The notes under the pieces: model-generated
Database searches by the model: none
What the model saw: only the letters and a program-made list of their open reading frames with translations
Told to the model about the DNA's origin: nothing
Part shown: piece after piece, positions 1-11,385 of the stretch
Layout: each line of letters begins with the position of its first letter
Numbering within the stretch: position 1 is the stretch's first letter
Translations under genes and position numbers: made by a program
Source: Artemisia argyi
Taxonomy: Eukaryota; Streptophyta; Magnoliopsida; Asterales; Asteraceae
Assembly: GCA_030686995.1 (NCBI GenBank)
Contig: CM060707.1
Span: forward strand, 81,911,472 to 81,975,471
Reading direction: 5' to 3'
DNA: 64,000 nt

Positions 1-1114
1 AAGAGCCCAATTCCAACCATCAGGCCCTGATTTTAACTCTACTCCTTGAATTAAGCAAGCCAAACTATCCAATTCCTCTTTTTCTCTACCACTACGAATA
101 GATCGACGCCAATTCCATGCCAATGAAAGATGACCATTCGATTTAAAAAGTCGATCAGTTATGTTGCAATCTTTCCTGGACTCTAAAGCGTATAATCTAG
201 GATAGACTTCAGCTAGCTTGAAAGTACCGAGCCACTCTTCATCCCAAAATTTTATCGAGACTCCCTCACCAATAGACCGAGTAAAGAAGGAAGAGAGTGG
301 AATATTGAGACTATTCACATCGTGACACGCCTTTAAGATATCATACCAGGTACCCTTAATGTCAATAGAAACATAGTTTAGAAAATCACCTCCCTTTGAA
401 CCATGAATCGAGTGAAGAATGTGGTTCCATAAGGCGTCCTTCTCTGTGTGCCACCTCCATAGCCATTTAGAGAGAAGACTAAAGTTAAGAGCTTTAAGAG
501 ATCCTATCCCGAGACCTCCCGATTTCACAGAGGTAGCAACTTTACTCCACGCAACCCATGAAATTTTCCTTTCTTCAACTCCACCCTACCAAAAAAACTT
601 GCTTCGGATCTGCTCAAGCAGTTTGATAACTGAAATTGGAGCCTTGAAAAGAGAGAAATAATAAGTCCACAAGTTATCATGACAGCTTTGAGGAGAGTCA
701 AACGCCCACCGAAAGAAAGAGATTTCGCCTTCCATTTCGCCAATTTTAGTTGGAATTTACTAATAACAGGATCCCAACTATTTGTTTTTCTCATACTTGA
801 ACCAACAGGTAATCCCAAATATGTAAAAGGGAGGCTTGTATTTTTACAGTTGGCTTTCCTCGCAACTCTTTTAACCTCATCCTTTTTCACCCCCACACCC
901 AAAAGACGACTTTTATTAAGATTAACTTTAAGTCCCGAGGATACTTGAAAGCATCGTAAAATTCTGATCAGATTAGTAATATTTAACTCAGACCATTCAC
1001 CTACAAGAAGAGCATCATCCACGTATTGTAGATGAGAGATCTCCACGTTATTCTTGCCTACTTTAACACCTTTAAAAACTCCTTTTTCTCTTGCTTCCAT
1101 CATGGCAATGTGCA
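1..1114 (-). pseudogene. LINE (non-LTR retrotransposon) reverse transcriptase remnant, 5'-truncated
   Basis: Reading on the minus strand, 1103-525 is open for 192 codons and carries the palm motif YVDDALLVG (residues 27-35), then FTYLGLPVG and KAKSLSFGGRL, which are typical of plant L1-type reverse transcriptases. Homology begins a little upstream, at about 1114, with the residues LHIAMMEAREKG. A frameshift near 590 in an A/T homopolymer ends the frame. Beyond it another minus frame continues through the tryptophan-rich region that follows RT in plant LINEs (motifs such as FWDEEWLG and LAWNWRR) to the left edge. The copy therefore lacks the endonuclease and the N-terminal part of RT, as expected for a 5'-truncated insertion, and cannot be functional. 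Its 3' tail is outside the window. Confidence 0.9.
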
Positions 1115-1306
1115 GTTTATACTGTTTCTACTGTTTCTAATAAACCCAACCCTATACAATGGGTCGGTTTTTACAGAATACATAACATAAAAAAAACAGT
1201 AAACTACCCTAATCTTTTCTTCTATAACATTAAAGTCCAGCAACTTGCATCACATCATTACCCATAGTCGCCTCGAAGGGTTATACTTTAACTCATTTTT
1301 TTGCAA

Positions 1307-1467
1307 GAAATTTTCTGTGACATGAAGGAAGAACTTGCATACGTTTCTCTCAATTACCAACACGACCTTGCTAATCGTGTTGAAATTAAAGGACCTATGA
1401 GCTGCCAGATGGAACACCGCTCACAATTGGGGATGATGAGTTGTTCCGTTGCCCAGAAATACATCAG
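1307..1467 (+). pseudogene. actin-family exon fragment, frameshifted
   Basis: Frame 2 from 1307 reads EIFCDMKEELAYVSLNY, close to the actin segment around EIVRDMKEKLAYVALDY. After a shift of one frame somewhere between about 1375 and 1396 the text continues as YELPDGTPLTIGDDELFRCPE, which is the actin YELPDG...RCPE block. A pyrimidine stretch ending in AG (about 1306) precedes it and CAG|GT follows at 1467, so it looks like a single exon bordered by remnants of introns. The rest of an actin or actin-related protein is not visible nearby. This is therefore a gene fragment or relic, possibly of a divergent actin-related protein. The product class is well supported by two adjacent motifs; which actin subfamily it came from is unknown. 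Confidence 0.6.
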
Positions 1468-1952
1468 GTCATATTCACACATATCCCTCACGTGCATTAG
1501 AACAATACTTGGATAACTCACAACAATGCTTTTAGCACAAAGTCAAGCCATGTTATTTTCTGTCGACTTCAAAACACATGTCCACTAATCTCCTACATAA
1601 AACAGCCAACTTGGGGTCCCTAGTGCCAATTTAGTAACCCTTTTTAGACATTTGGCAACTAGTTTTTTAGTGCATGCTGCATAGTATCTTTATTCTCATA
1701 AAAAGTTGTAAAGAGTGGAACCAATTATATATGTCATATACATATCTGGATGTCAAAGAGACATTTTAACTGAGCACAATTCAAGACATATTTATCTCAC
1801 ACTTTTATAAGTGTCAAAATGCAAGACATGACAGATGTTCTTAAAGATATGAATATGTTTTCCACAACAGAAACAGGATACGCTGGGACACTTTATAAGT
1901 ATTTACGATAAAACAAACTTCTACTACAATACAAAGAACACACTTCCAGTAC

Positions 1953-1998
<46 letters not shown>

Positions 1999-2724
1999 CC
2001 TTCCACTAGTGCTAGTAAATGATGGAGCAATTAATCTAAATAACTATATACTAAACAAAAGCCAACATGACATGTACACATAACAAATGTGATATTGTTG
2101 TTCTGTATGTTGGTGATTCTTGGAGAAATGCGATGAAAGTAAATATAACACCCCTGAAATGTTGCGTACCTGTTTTCTTCGTATCATATGTACATTAATC
2201 ATGATGGTTGGTCTCAAGGAATTGCGATTGTTTAAATGGTTAAGCTATATATTGTCTTGATATCTTCTTATATTAATCACCTAAAGATTGTTTAACTGGT
2301 GGATTGGTGTATGAAGTATGCAATCATCATATAACATGTAATCAACCATTACCGACAACTTCCTCGTCTGCAGCTCAATTTAACCGCCGCTTTGCGTGGA
2401 CACCATATATAGTATCCATGAAAAGCCAAATACTACTCATAAACATCATATATTAGATAAACTGATACACATATAAGGATAATATCACATTCAATCAGAG
2501 TATACATTCTAGTCCTACCCCTACCCCTTTGTACAGTGGCATCATCTATTTATTTGTTAAATTTCTCATAAAACCTGAAATTTACAAAAAACTGATGTCA
2601 AAGTCGTCTCTTACAGCCTCCTAGTTCTCTTCCTACACCTTCTATTTACAGTTGCAAAAGAGCAAGTGAATCAAATGTATCAAACGGTTCCAAATCTTGA
2701 CTAATCGACCCAGCTTGCATGCCT
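1468..2724. other. non-coding spacer, 3' flank of the F-box gene
   Basis: No gene-like reading frame is seen. It holds a 38-nt A run (1957-1994) and AT-rich sequence. The part nearest 2724 must contain the 3' UTR and polyadenylation region of the minus-strand F-box gene, whose stop codon is at 2725-2727. Confidence 0.6.
1957..1994 (+). repeat. poly(A) tract
   Basis: Thirty-eight consecutive A residues. It could be the tail of an old retroposed sequence inserted on the plus strand, but no recognisable body precedes it and no clear target-site duplication was found. Confidence 0.7.
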
Positions 2725-4621
2725 TTACTCTAATGGCTGAGTAGGCCAAAGGCTCTTCCAGAATGAGATCTCAGTGTCATTGTAAAGTTTTCTTATGCCT
2801 GCATAAAACCCATCGGCCTCATTGCCTACTTCAAGATGGTCCCATCTGTCGATCACCACTTCCCTCCATCTTGAGCCTGGACCATACTGCTTGAACTCCA
2901 GTACCACAGTATCTGTTGTCACGAAAATTGACACAACATATTCAGCAAGTTTCCTACGTTGCTAGAATTCTTTTTATATAATGTAAATTTGCATAACAGA
3001 TTAAGAAAGAGCTGCAATTAAAAAAAATCACACAAAAAACGAAGACTAAAGAAAACAGTCATTCCAACAATTTTTGTCATAACTGTTTTTCTTATGAGTT
3101 TAAGAGGGTTGTTGGTTGTGCATCAGTGCATGTTGAAAGTGACCAGGTGATCTTATATTATCACATTTAATCTTACTAGTAGATAAAGTGACCAGATAAA
3201 AATATATTGAAAGTGATCAGGTGATGTTGGCCGTTTTTAATATTGACTTGCTTAATTGCTTACTAGTAGATAAAGTGACCAGACCGTTTCTTATATTGAC
3301 TGGGTCAATTTCTATTTTGGATTTCACATAGTAGGCTTTTGCCTATATTGGTCACCTAAAACATACCAGTAGATATAACTTACAGAACAATTTGTTTAGA
3401 GTCAAACGAATTCATCAACCTTTAAAGACACTTGTTCTATCTTTCTTGTTTTAGTCAAACTTAGGCCAACAAGTACCCATGTAAGAAGAACATAGGTTCC
3501 ATGATTTTTTTACAAGAATATCATTTTTTTTCCAGACTTTTCAAGTGTTGTAATGGAAGGAACATAACTACGTTTATATGACAACTTTAATAATAAGAAG
3601 ATGCTCGAAACTGGATAAAGTGCACTTTTGAACAATAGATAATTTTTTTTTTCCTAGTTTATTGGCTTTTCTATGTTAAAGTTAGGATCTAGTGTGCAGA
3701 TAATTGTTGGTGACAACAAAAGGAGGAGCACCACATTCATACTATATTATTTTAAGTTATTTACTAGATTTGAAAAGCATCAAATCTTTCGACTGCCGAA
3801 AGTATTATCCAACTGACCCTGGTGCTCCATGACTCGTGGGTTCCGTGGGTCTTTCATGACCATGATGCACTAAGGCTCGTGGGTTCAGAGTCTTTCCAAG
3901 AGTTAGTACCAAAAGGTAACCAAGTGACTCGATTATATGACCTTCTAGAAACAAAATGACTGATGACATTATCTTTTTATACGATTTCAAAAAGTTAATA
4001 TTAAGAAATTTGTGACGACATAGTTGTGTAGACTCACCACTATGATGACATTGGCAATAAAGCTTGTTTCCATCACATGATTCCAAGTGGCCAACAACAC
4101 CATACCACCAACCTGCGATAAATCAAGAAAATACAAGCCGTTAAGCCCAATGCACAAGATCTTATATAGAACAAACAAACACGCATACATGTCAACGAAT
4201 TAAATGTATAGACAATTAAAGAACACTCACCATAAGGAAACTCTTTGGATTTCCTCCACTGGATCTCAAAGTGATCACCCGGTTGTAAATCAATCAAGTT
4301 TTCAGAAACATAAAGATCATATGGTGATGTATCAACTGCAGGTGATCTTAGCCTTTCCCATCCGATATTTTCTTCGGTTGTCGGTCTACCATGTGCCAAA
4401 TACCTACACAATCCATTATTTACACAAAACAATTAAGAACTTCTCTAAGATATGTTTTACAAAACATAATTGGCAAAGAACAAAGTTTTAAATGCAGGGA
4501 ATAAACCAAGTCTCCAATTTATGGCAAAATATAACTGGCATGAGACAAAGTATTTTAAGTTGGCAAATGTAATTTGGAATGTGCAAGATCTAGAAAGTTT
4601 TTTCAGAATGATCAAAAGATG

Positions 4622-4655
<34 letters not shown>

Positions 4656-4975
4656 AAATATAATTGGAAGTAACAAAAGTTAATAACTTTTGGTTAAGTA
4701 AATGATTGGGAATGAACTATTTTGAACTTTTTTTTGCAAACTATAACTGGGAATGAGAAAAAAATAGAAATTGATTTTACCTTGCCTCAAAACTGTTGGT
4801 GTGGGAATTATAGCTAACTTTTGCATCATAACAAGACAGCAAAAACCCAACATTCCCATTCTGCATTTCAAACATCATAAAGTTAATAAAACCAATACTA
4901 TATCATTTCAACAAAATTGTCTTAGCTAAAATATGCTACAATCAATAACTATAATATGAATGTTGTTAAATTTGC

Positions 4976-5026
<51 letters not shown>

Positions 5027-5675
5027 AACTTAATTTTGGGCTAGCTAGTTTAATTACCTCTCTATTGTAAACTTGAGCGGGGAAAGAAAAGTTGCCACTT
5101 TCAAGTGAGAGATACCAAGACATAATTGAATCAACAGGCAAACCAAAACTAGTATTATTCACTTTCACATTCTTCTTCCACCAAGTGAAAACCCCAAAAT
5201 AGCCTTTTGCATTTGAACAATTCAAGAGATTTTGCATATTTTTGTTCTCAATGTATACCTGCCATTCTTTATAAACACAATCACCCATCAACAACTTACC
5301 CCATTTTTGTTTCAAATGCTTTTCCCATAAATGATCTTGTGTGCACATAGTCCTCAAAGACCTACACACCCCTGACATGCTAGTTAATCCAGCAGGTGGT
5401 AGCTTCTCAAGAATGCATTCCAAGGGTAAATCTGGCAAATCTAGTAAAGAAACAGAATCTGTGTACTTGTTGTTCTTGTTCTCTAAGGTTTCTAATTTAG
5501 TTGAGGTGTCAAGAACACAAAAGTTAAGGGAGATCATGCTTGCATTTAACATGTGTTGCAAGAAACATTTAAATGAGAAACAACCCATTTTGTGATTAAA
5601 ATATGGGATTGTTTTGAACAAGGAAAAGTTTGAGAGAATGATAAGAGAGATGCAGGAAACAAGAAATAAAAGCAT
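2725..5675 (-). CDS. F-box protein (plant At2g26850/At2g32560-like family), five exons
   Basis: Exons, transcript order: 5675-5058, 4860-4781, 4403-4231, 4112-4038 and 2912-2725. All introns are GT-AG. Together they give 1134 nt, 377 residues plus a TAA stop. The start at 5675 ([11 protein letters not shown]) is chosen because the family begins with this hydrophobic segment; an upstream in-frame ATG at 5753 overlaps the TATA box and is not credible. Residues 1-26 are hydrophobic (signal anchor or membrane segment). The F-box lies at about 77-120 ([20 protein letters not shown], then [11 protein letters not shown]). The C-terminal half has family blocks such as [38 protein letters not shown] and [10 protein letters not shown]-box proteins act as substrate receptors of SCF ubiquitin ligases; the target here is unknown. 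The frame is intact throughout, so it is probably functional. Intron 1 contains a 44-nt A run and intron 4 is 1125 nt long. Confidence 0.93.
4979..5022. repeat. 44-nt poly(A) run inside intron 1 of the F-box gene
   Basis: Pure A on the plus strand, that is poly(T) in the transcript, lying between the exon 1 donor (5057) and the exon 2 acceptor (4861). A second such run (28 T on the plus strand, 4625-4652) lies in intron 2. On the sense strand one is a T run and the other an A run. Both are probably polymorphic in length. Confidence 0.8.
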
Positions 5676-5752
5676 TTTGAGAAACAAGAAGATTTGTTTG
5701 TTTTTCTGTGAGAGAGAGAGATAGCATGAGGTTATGTGTGTTTGTTGTAGCA

Positions 5753-5760
5753 TTTATATA
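5753..5760 (-). promoter_or_regulatory. TATA box of the F-box gene
   Basis: The minus strand reads TATATAAATG here, about 80 nt upstream of the chosen ATG at 5675. Transcription would start near 5725-5730. The 5' UTR would then contain the CT-rich stretch complementary to the AG repeat at 5710-5724, a common feature of plant leaders. Confidence 0.65.
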
Positions 5761-7344
5761 CCCGCATTCAAGTGTCAAATGACATCTACACCAGCAGGTT
5801 GATCACAGCATACATGGAGGAGACACGTCATCCTTTTTTTTATTTGTTTCTTTAGGTACTTTCACATATAAAACCACGAATATATATTGTCAAATATACT
5901 CCGTAGAAGATTATATTATGCTCGTTTTTTCATTATAAACTACACATATTTATACATAATATCATGTTGTTACTATATGCATTTAAGTTTTTCTCTAATA
6001 CCTTTCAAAAAAAAAAGTTTTTCTCTAATACTGATCAATAATTGTATACTTGTCACATCATTGAAACTTTTCTTTCTGTTATCCTTAAATAACTTTCATA
6101 ACTCCTTTAGTCTTCTGTACCGGTGGATCTTTAATTTGGCCAGCTAGCATCAAATGAGCTTTTTATTTTAGTGGCTATATATATAGAGTTTAAGATTCAC
6201 CGTTAAAGTATGTCTACTTTTATCGATTAGATCTACTATATACTAGAAGAAATGTTTGCGCAAAATGATGGTGTATAGCAAATAATTATATTTGCGAAAT
6301 TGTGATTATGGTTTGATCATTGATGCAAAGCGTTTTTTTTTTCTTTCTTTTTTTTTTTTTTTTTTTTAGCGCGCATTTTTTAAGACTAATATAATGTTGT
6401 TTTTCAAAAATTGTCAAGTTTAGACATAATTTAAGTTGCAAAGTTTAAGAGATATTTAAAAAGAATTTAAGCAAACTACATTAATTTAAATGTTAAGATT
6501 AAAATTTCAAGTTTTAGGAAAAAAAAAATACACTACTTATAAATAATAAACATTTATAGATAAACTTATTACTTAGGTCTATGTAAATAGGTTGGTAGGC
6601 TGGTAGCAATAAGTGGATTCATTTATTTGTTACTTGTAAGCAAAGCACTTGAACCAACTCAAACGTATTTTAGGTGAACAATATTAACCAGTATCCTAAA
6701 AGTAAAAAGTTACCATAGGTTCCTATGGATTATGTTGTTTGGTTTGTATAAACTAAAGAACAACAGATTTAGATTAAACTTTACCCTTTTGAAACTGTTA
6801 AAAACGAATATGTTTATTAAGTCATATAGATTTGTTATATAAAAAAAAAATAGCGTATATATAAACTTATAATTTATTGAACAAAAGTGACTAAGAGATG
6901 GAGTTTAATATGGACAAAATAATAGAATGACGGAGTTGGCTAGGAGATGGAGTTTACCACAATTAAGAAACTTTATTTGTTGGTAGTTACAAAGCTACTT
7001 GTGATCAAACCAACGAATTAATTTGTTTCTTTGTCTAACTCCTAGTATTTGAAAAACAAAAAATGTTGTTATCGAAACCAATGTGTTGTACTTGTACGTC
7101 GTGTTCCATACAAAATATATGCAATTCTTTAGTTGATTTAGATTGTTTGTCCAAACTGAGTATGGTCTAAGTGTGTAAATATAAATGCATCTAAAAGGAT
7201 GAAGCTTTTTATATGTTTATAACTTGACATGCTATTTCATTAATTTATAAACGTTTTAAAATTTTGAACTTAATACATTATGTATAAACTTCTTACAAGT
7301 TACAACTTTATAAATTGTTAACACATGCATTAAATAATACACTA
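5761..7344. other. AT-rich intergenic spacer (F-box promoter side)
   Basis: The stretch contains the upstream region of the F-box gene and otherwise AT-rich DNA with homopolymers (for example T/C tracts near 6330-6367). No coding frame, RNA gene or clear repeat boundary was recognised. Confidence 0.5.
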
Positions 7345-7518
7345 TCCCCAATGGCATAGTGGTAAGTCCTATGGTTTTCTCATAATAGGTCAAGAGTTCA
7401 AACATCATTAGATTTATATATTTGAGATGGTCAAAAAAGGGTCAAAAATGGTTACAGAATTAACCAGTCAGGTTGCGTACATTTGAGTTAAAAAAGCCGA
7501 ACCCTACCCTAATAACAT
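7345..7518 (+). mobile_element. tRNA-derived SINE-like element
   Basis: An internal polymerase III promoter is visible. The A box is like TGGCATAGTGGT (7352-7363). The B box is like AGAGTTCAAACAT, about 7393-7405. They are about 30 nt apart, as in tRNA genes. The sequence does not fold as an intact tRNA and continues for more than 100 nt after the B box to a motif around GCCGAACCCTACCC, as SINEs do. Ends and target duplications are not sharp, so the limits are approximate. Confidence 0.6.
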
Positions 7519-8139
7519 GAAGAAGAAAAACCTCATCTTCTTATGTCAAAAATGTGTTACTTTTTAGTGGCACACAAACATGAAATCGAAGCGTGGATTG
7601 AAACAAAAGATAAACTTATTCGTACTCATGAAACTCTACTCCTAATATTACGCAGTATTTAAATATGAAACTTATATGTCCGGGGAGTATTAATGTGCAC
7701 GAAACATTAGAGTAAATTAGGTGAACAAAATGAAAATTATTAATTAACAAAAAATCAACAAATATGTTTCATCACTATGGAAAATATTTTATTCGAATCA
7801 TATAGACTTAGATATGTAAAAACAATCATGTAGCAATATTATATACGAATAAATACGGAGAGGCAAAAGAATTTGGTTTTTTGGCTTACCCACAAATTTT
7901 GGTGAATGTTTGCTTGTCTTCCTTAAGATATGTGATTACAAATATATTATTAATAATTGTCAAAGAAAATGACCGCATTCTTTCATTTATGGTTTGCAAG
8001 GTATTAATCAAATAGAACTTTTAATTGTTCGAGATTAGTTCTCGAAATCTTAATGTAAAAAAGGTAGGACGCTACAACAACTTGCCACATGTACTAGTGT
8101 CTTAAGGGTATAATTGGCAAACCCAAAATTCTAAGGAGC

Positions 8140-8524
8140 GGTTTGCTATGAGTGTTTCGTAATCAAACTATGAAATTCATACCTGTTACAAGTGTTTGTT
8201 TGAAGATTTAAGAATGAAACTATGACTCTACACTCATAGATCCATACCACATAACATTGGTGACTTTTCTCCATTCCTGGGGAACCATTTAGTTTTTTCT
8301 TATCACACACCGTACCATACATTTAAAAAAATCACATGGGCCCACAAAATTAATGCAAATTGTAAGCTTTGTACGTTGAGTGAAGATAAAAATGAGGTCT
8401 ACCAAACGATGATTATTTTATTTTAACTTTTATAATAAAAATCAACAATCACAATGATATATTTTATTCCAATCCAACCTTTTTTTATCAAATACATACC
8501 AATTATGATTCCGAATAGCAAACC
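8140..8524. mobile_element. small terminal-inverted-repeat element (MITE-like)
   Basis: GGTTTGCTAT at 8140-8149 is matched in inverted orientation by ATAGCAAACC at 8515-8524. The similarity continues more weakly inwards (TTCGTAATC against the reverse complement of GATTCCGAA). The 385-bp interior is AT-rich and non-coding. A target-site duplication was not clear, so the superfamily is left open. Confidence 0.5.
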
Positions 8525-8544
8525 AAACACACCCTAAATCTAGT

Positions 8545-9130
8545 ATTTACATAAATGCAAAACTTGAAAATATATCTAAATTATGCATTTTTATAATATT
8601 TTACATTAATAAGCTTCAACACCAATTAATTCACCAAATAGCTTAATAAAAATATAAGCTCTAGCTTTCAGCTTATATTACAAGTTGCAGCTTCAGCTCC
8701 AGCTCCAGCTCCAGCTTCAGTCCATTTTGCTAAACATATAGAGAATGTGTTTGTCGCAAAGCTTTTAGGGGATTATAAGGGCTTGAGCTTATAAATTTTC
8801 TAGTTTTGTTTGACACACTGGCTTATGAAAGTTTTTATAAGCCATAAGCCTCTATAAGCCCAAGCTCATTTAAAATGGCTTGTGAGGGCTTATAGTTACT
8901 CAAATTACTTAAATATCATTCAACATATAATGAATTAGCACACAAAAGCTTGAAATATATTTGAAATTATTTGATGTATTTTAATGTGATTTTGCATTAA
9001 TAAGCTCCAACCTCAACTAGTTCAACCAAAAGTTCTATAACATATAAACTCCAGCTTTCGGATTATGATATAAGCCCCAATCCATCCCTCAGTCCCAGCT
9101 CTTGTAGCTCATTTCTCCAAAAATACCCAA
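8545..9130. repeat. cluster of short repeats rich in AGCTTATAAGC and AGCTCCAGC motifs
   Basis: Two imperfect direct copies of a block beginning near CATTAATAAGCTYCAAC are seen, at about 8603-8740 and 8993-9120. The intervening part has many AAGCTTATAAGC-type palindromic words and an AGCTCC microsatellite (8690-8720). This looks like one or two overlapping hAT-like MITEs, but the ends were not resolved. Confidence 0.4.
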
Positions 9131-9179
9131 ATACTAACAAGTTATCTAGAGATCAATATTTACCTAGGGATGAGCATTG

Positions 9180-9786
9180 GGAGGTTTAGGGTGGTTTTTG
9201 GCTAAAATCAATCCATGAACCAAAAGTTCAGCTTTTAAGTTTTTGGGAAAACTGCAAAAAATGTCCCTAAAGTTTAGCAAAATTGTAAAAAGGGTCCTCT
9301 TATGAAAATTTTTACAGAAAGTGTACCTGAGCAGTTTTCAATATGCAAATAATGCCCTTGAAAGGTTACTGTTCATGCAAAAATGGTTTTTTGCCTAACG
9401 CTCATTAGGAAACCCGTTAGTTAGTCCTCATGTGCGTTGCACGTGAGGGTATTTTTGTCATTTCATATTTCCCGCCATCAAATCTACTAGCACACCTACA
9501 TTTGTGTTGAGGGACTATTTTTGCATCTAAAGTTTATCCTCTTTCATTTGTATATACTTAACATGCCCACACACCTATAACATCGACCCCTTGCTCCCAA
9601 CTTGTATATTGTCGAAATCACCCAAATTAACAGTAGATCCATGATGGGTGACTGGCAAATTAGAGCTCGGAGTGCACCAATTCCGGATATTGCTACCTTA
9701 TACGGTACGATTTTTTTCTGAATGACCATGCAGTGTATGTATGGAAAGTAAAACATATTACCTTGATTCATGTTAATGTTGTGGAT

Positions 9787-9839
<53 letters not shown>

Positions 9840-9851
9840 TTTCGTTGATTT
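9180..9851 (+). other. non-coding leader of the Mutator-like element
   Basis: Sequence of the type 'TGCAAAAAATGTCCCTAAAG' followed by further 'no. of A, then GTCC' phrases (9250-9540), which I associate with the 5' end of plant MULEs and related repeats. It precedes the transposase frame directly. A 51-nt T run occupies 9788-9838. The terminal inverted repeat itself was not located. Confidence 0.4.
9788..9838. repeat. 51-nt poly(T) tract
   Basis: Uninterrupted T residues immediately before the MULE transposase frame. No function is inferred. Confidence 0.8.
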
Positions 9852-11284
9852 ATGTTCCCAGAATCATACCCAAGGCTCTTCAGTATTCAAATCCACCACA
9901 GTGGTGAGTTTTCCAATCCCCCTAATAGAGTGTACAAGTTTGATTACACTGATCATGTAGACCTAATTGATTGTGACAATTTCTCAATGCGTGTGCTGGT
10001 CAAAATCTTAGGTGACCTAGGTTTGGGTGATAAAAAACAGAAGTTGTTTATCCGTTTTAGGGTCCCTAGCATGAATTTAGATGATGGATTAGTTGCATTG
10101 ATGTTGGATCAGGATGTAAAAGTATTGTTTAATTTTGTACCTAGGTATAAGGAGACAGATGTTTTTGTAGAGACAAATGTATCGTTGGTAGAAAAACACC
10201 TATTTGAGCATACATGTTAGCGCCCGGCTTCAGAGGGTCTAGTGATACAAGAGATTCTTCAGGATGATGTGGTCAGTGCGCCTCATAAGAACAGCAAAGG
10301 AAAGTTGTTGATGTTAGATTGGAAAAATGATGAAATGGCACCAATGCAAACATCTGTAATGCTTGTCCATTGGTTGAAAGAACTGTTAATGTTGATAATG
10401 TAGGATTTCTACATTCTGAAAATGAGCCACAATCCTCATTCCATGGATTCAGTTACTTAAATTTGATGGAATTGAGTGACTATGACCCTATGGGTAGTTT
10501 TATGCATTTGAAGGGTAAACAACTTGGGACATATTTTGAGGATGACTTGTTCCAGCAGGATAATGCAGTGTCTTTGGATAGGCCTGAATCATACTTTGGT
10601 GATAGGCCAGAAGATGTTACAAAAATGATTGATGAGTACATATATCCAGAAAATAGGGGTGTGAATCTTCGAAATACTGTCCAAGAGGTTGATGAGTAAG
10701 TAGTAGAAAGGAAACAAGCTTAAAATGAAGGCGCCCTTGACCAGAATGAAGAACAAGAAACAGAAGGGGATGGTAGTGATTTTTAACATGCTGCTAGTGA
10801 CATGCCAACAACTTACACTCATGTTGACATGGGTGGTTTCTCATTTCAACTGGATGCAAACATTCAAGACAGTAGGAGAGAAGCTGCTGACAAACTTCAT
10901 CCGGTAGAGGCTGCTGAACAAGGGCCACCTGTCGTTCCAATGGATGACCTTGATAGTGCTGATGAAGCAGATGCTGAAGAGGGTACAGGGCTACGAAATT
11001 GAATGTTGAAGTTAATAAGAAAGGATTATAGGGGTAAGTATAGAAATAAAGAAGGTTATTTTAAGGTGCAAAAGGAGTTTGTTACAAGAAAAGAAGCGAC
11101 CGATAAAGTGAAGATGCATGCGTCGCAGGTAAGGAGAGCCATTTCGGTTATACAATGTGATAAGCATCAGGTCAAAGCTAAGTGCTTCGGCATTGTGGTT
11201 GGTGAAACTTCTTTCAATCCAGCATATGCCAAAGAAGGGTCTATGTCCTCCACCTCAAACAAACGGGGAAAATCTGAGAAAAAA
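9852..11284 (+). pseudogene. Mutator-like (MULE/MuDR) transposase, N-terminal part, broken
   Basis: The first frame (9852-10217) encodes an N-terminal domain of the type found in plant MULE transposases (HHSGEFSNPPNRVYKFDY, then LGDLGLGDKKQKLFIRF). A TAG stops it at about 10218 (after HLFEHTC), while the following text (RPASEGLVIQEILQDDVV) still belongs to the protein. Further open stretches at 10370-10699, 10802-11002 and 11003-11284 give the acidic linker (DDLDSADEADAEEG) and a lysine-rich segment with KEATDKVKMHA. These alternate in frame, so several indels have accumulated. The copy stops abruptly at 11284, where retroelement A-minus is inserted. The protein resumes at 54209, 43 kb away. 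It cannot make a transposase. Confidence 0.75.
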
Positions 11285-11385
11285 TGAGGCAGGATCACAA
11301 GACCTTCGAAAAAGGTTTTACCTCTCAAGGGATCTTGAGAGATTTTGCAATCCACCAGGCAATGTACCTGATCGTTGTAGTGTAG
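11285..11385 (-). repeat. A-minus 3' LTR, terminal 101-nt fragment (U5 end)
   Basis: The fragment aligns without gaps to 52765-52865, the end of the 5' LTR of A-minus (shared run GGATCACAAGACCTTCG). It ends in TGTAG, the 5-nt target duplication of A-plus. The LTR resumes after the second TGTAG at 44654-44658. Confidence 0.88.

Noticed and set aside
7345..7440. Functional tRNA gene
   Set aside because: A and B boxes exist, but stems do not form a cloverleaf and the similarity goes on beyond a tRNA length; a SINE fits better.
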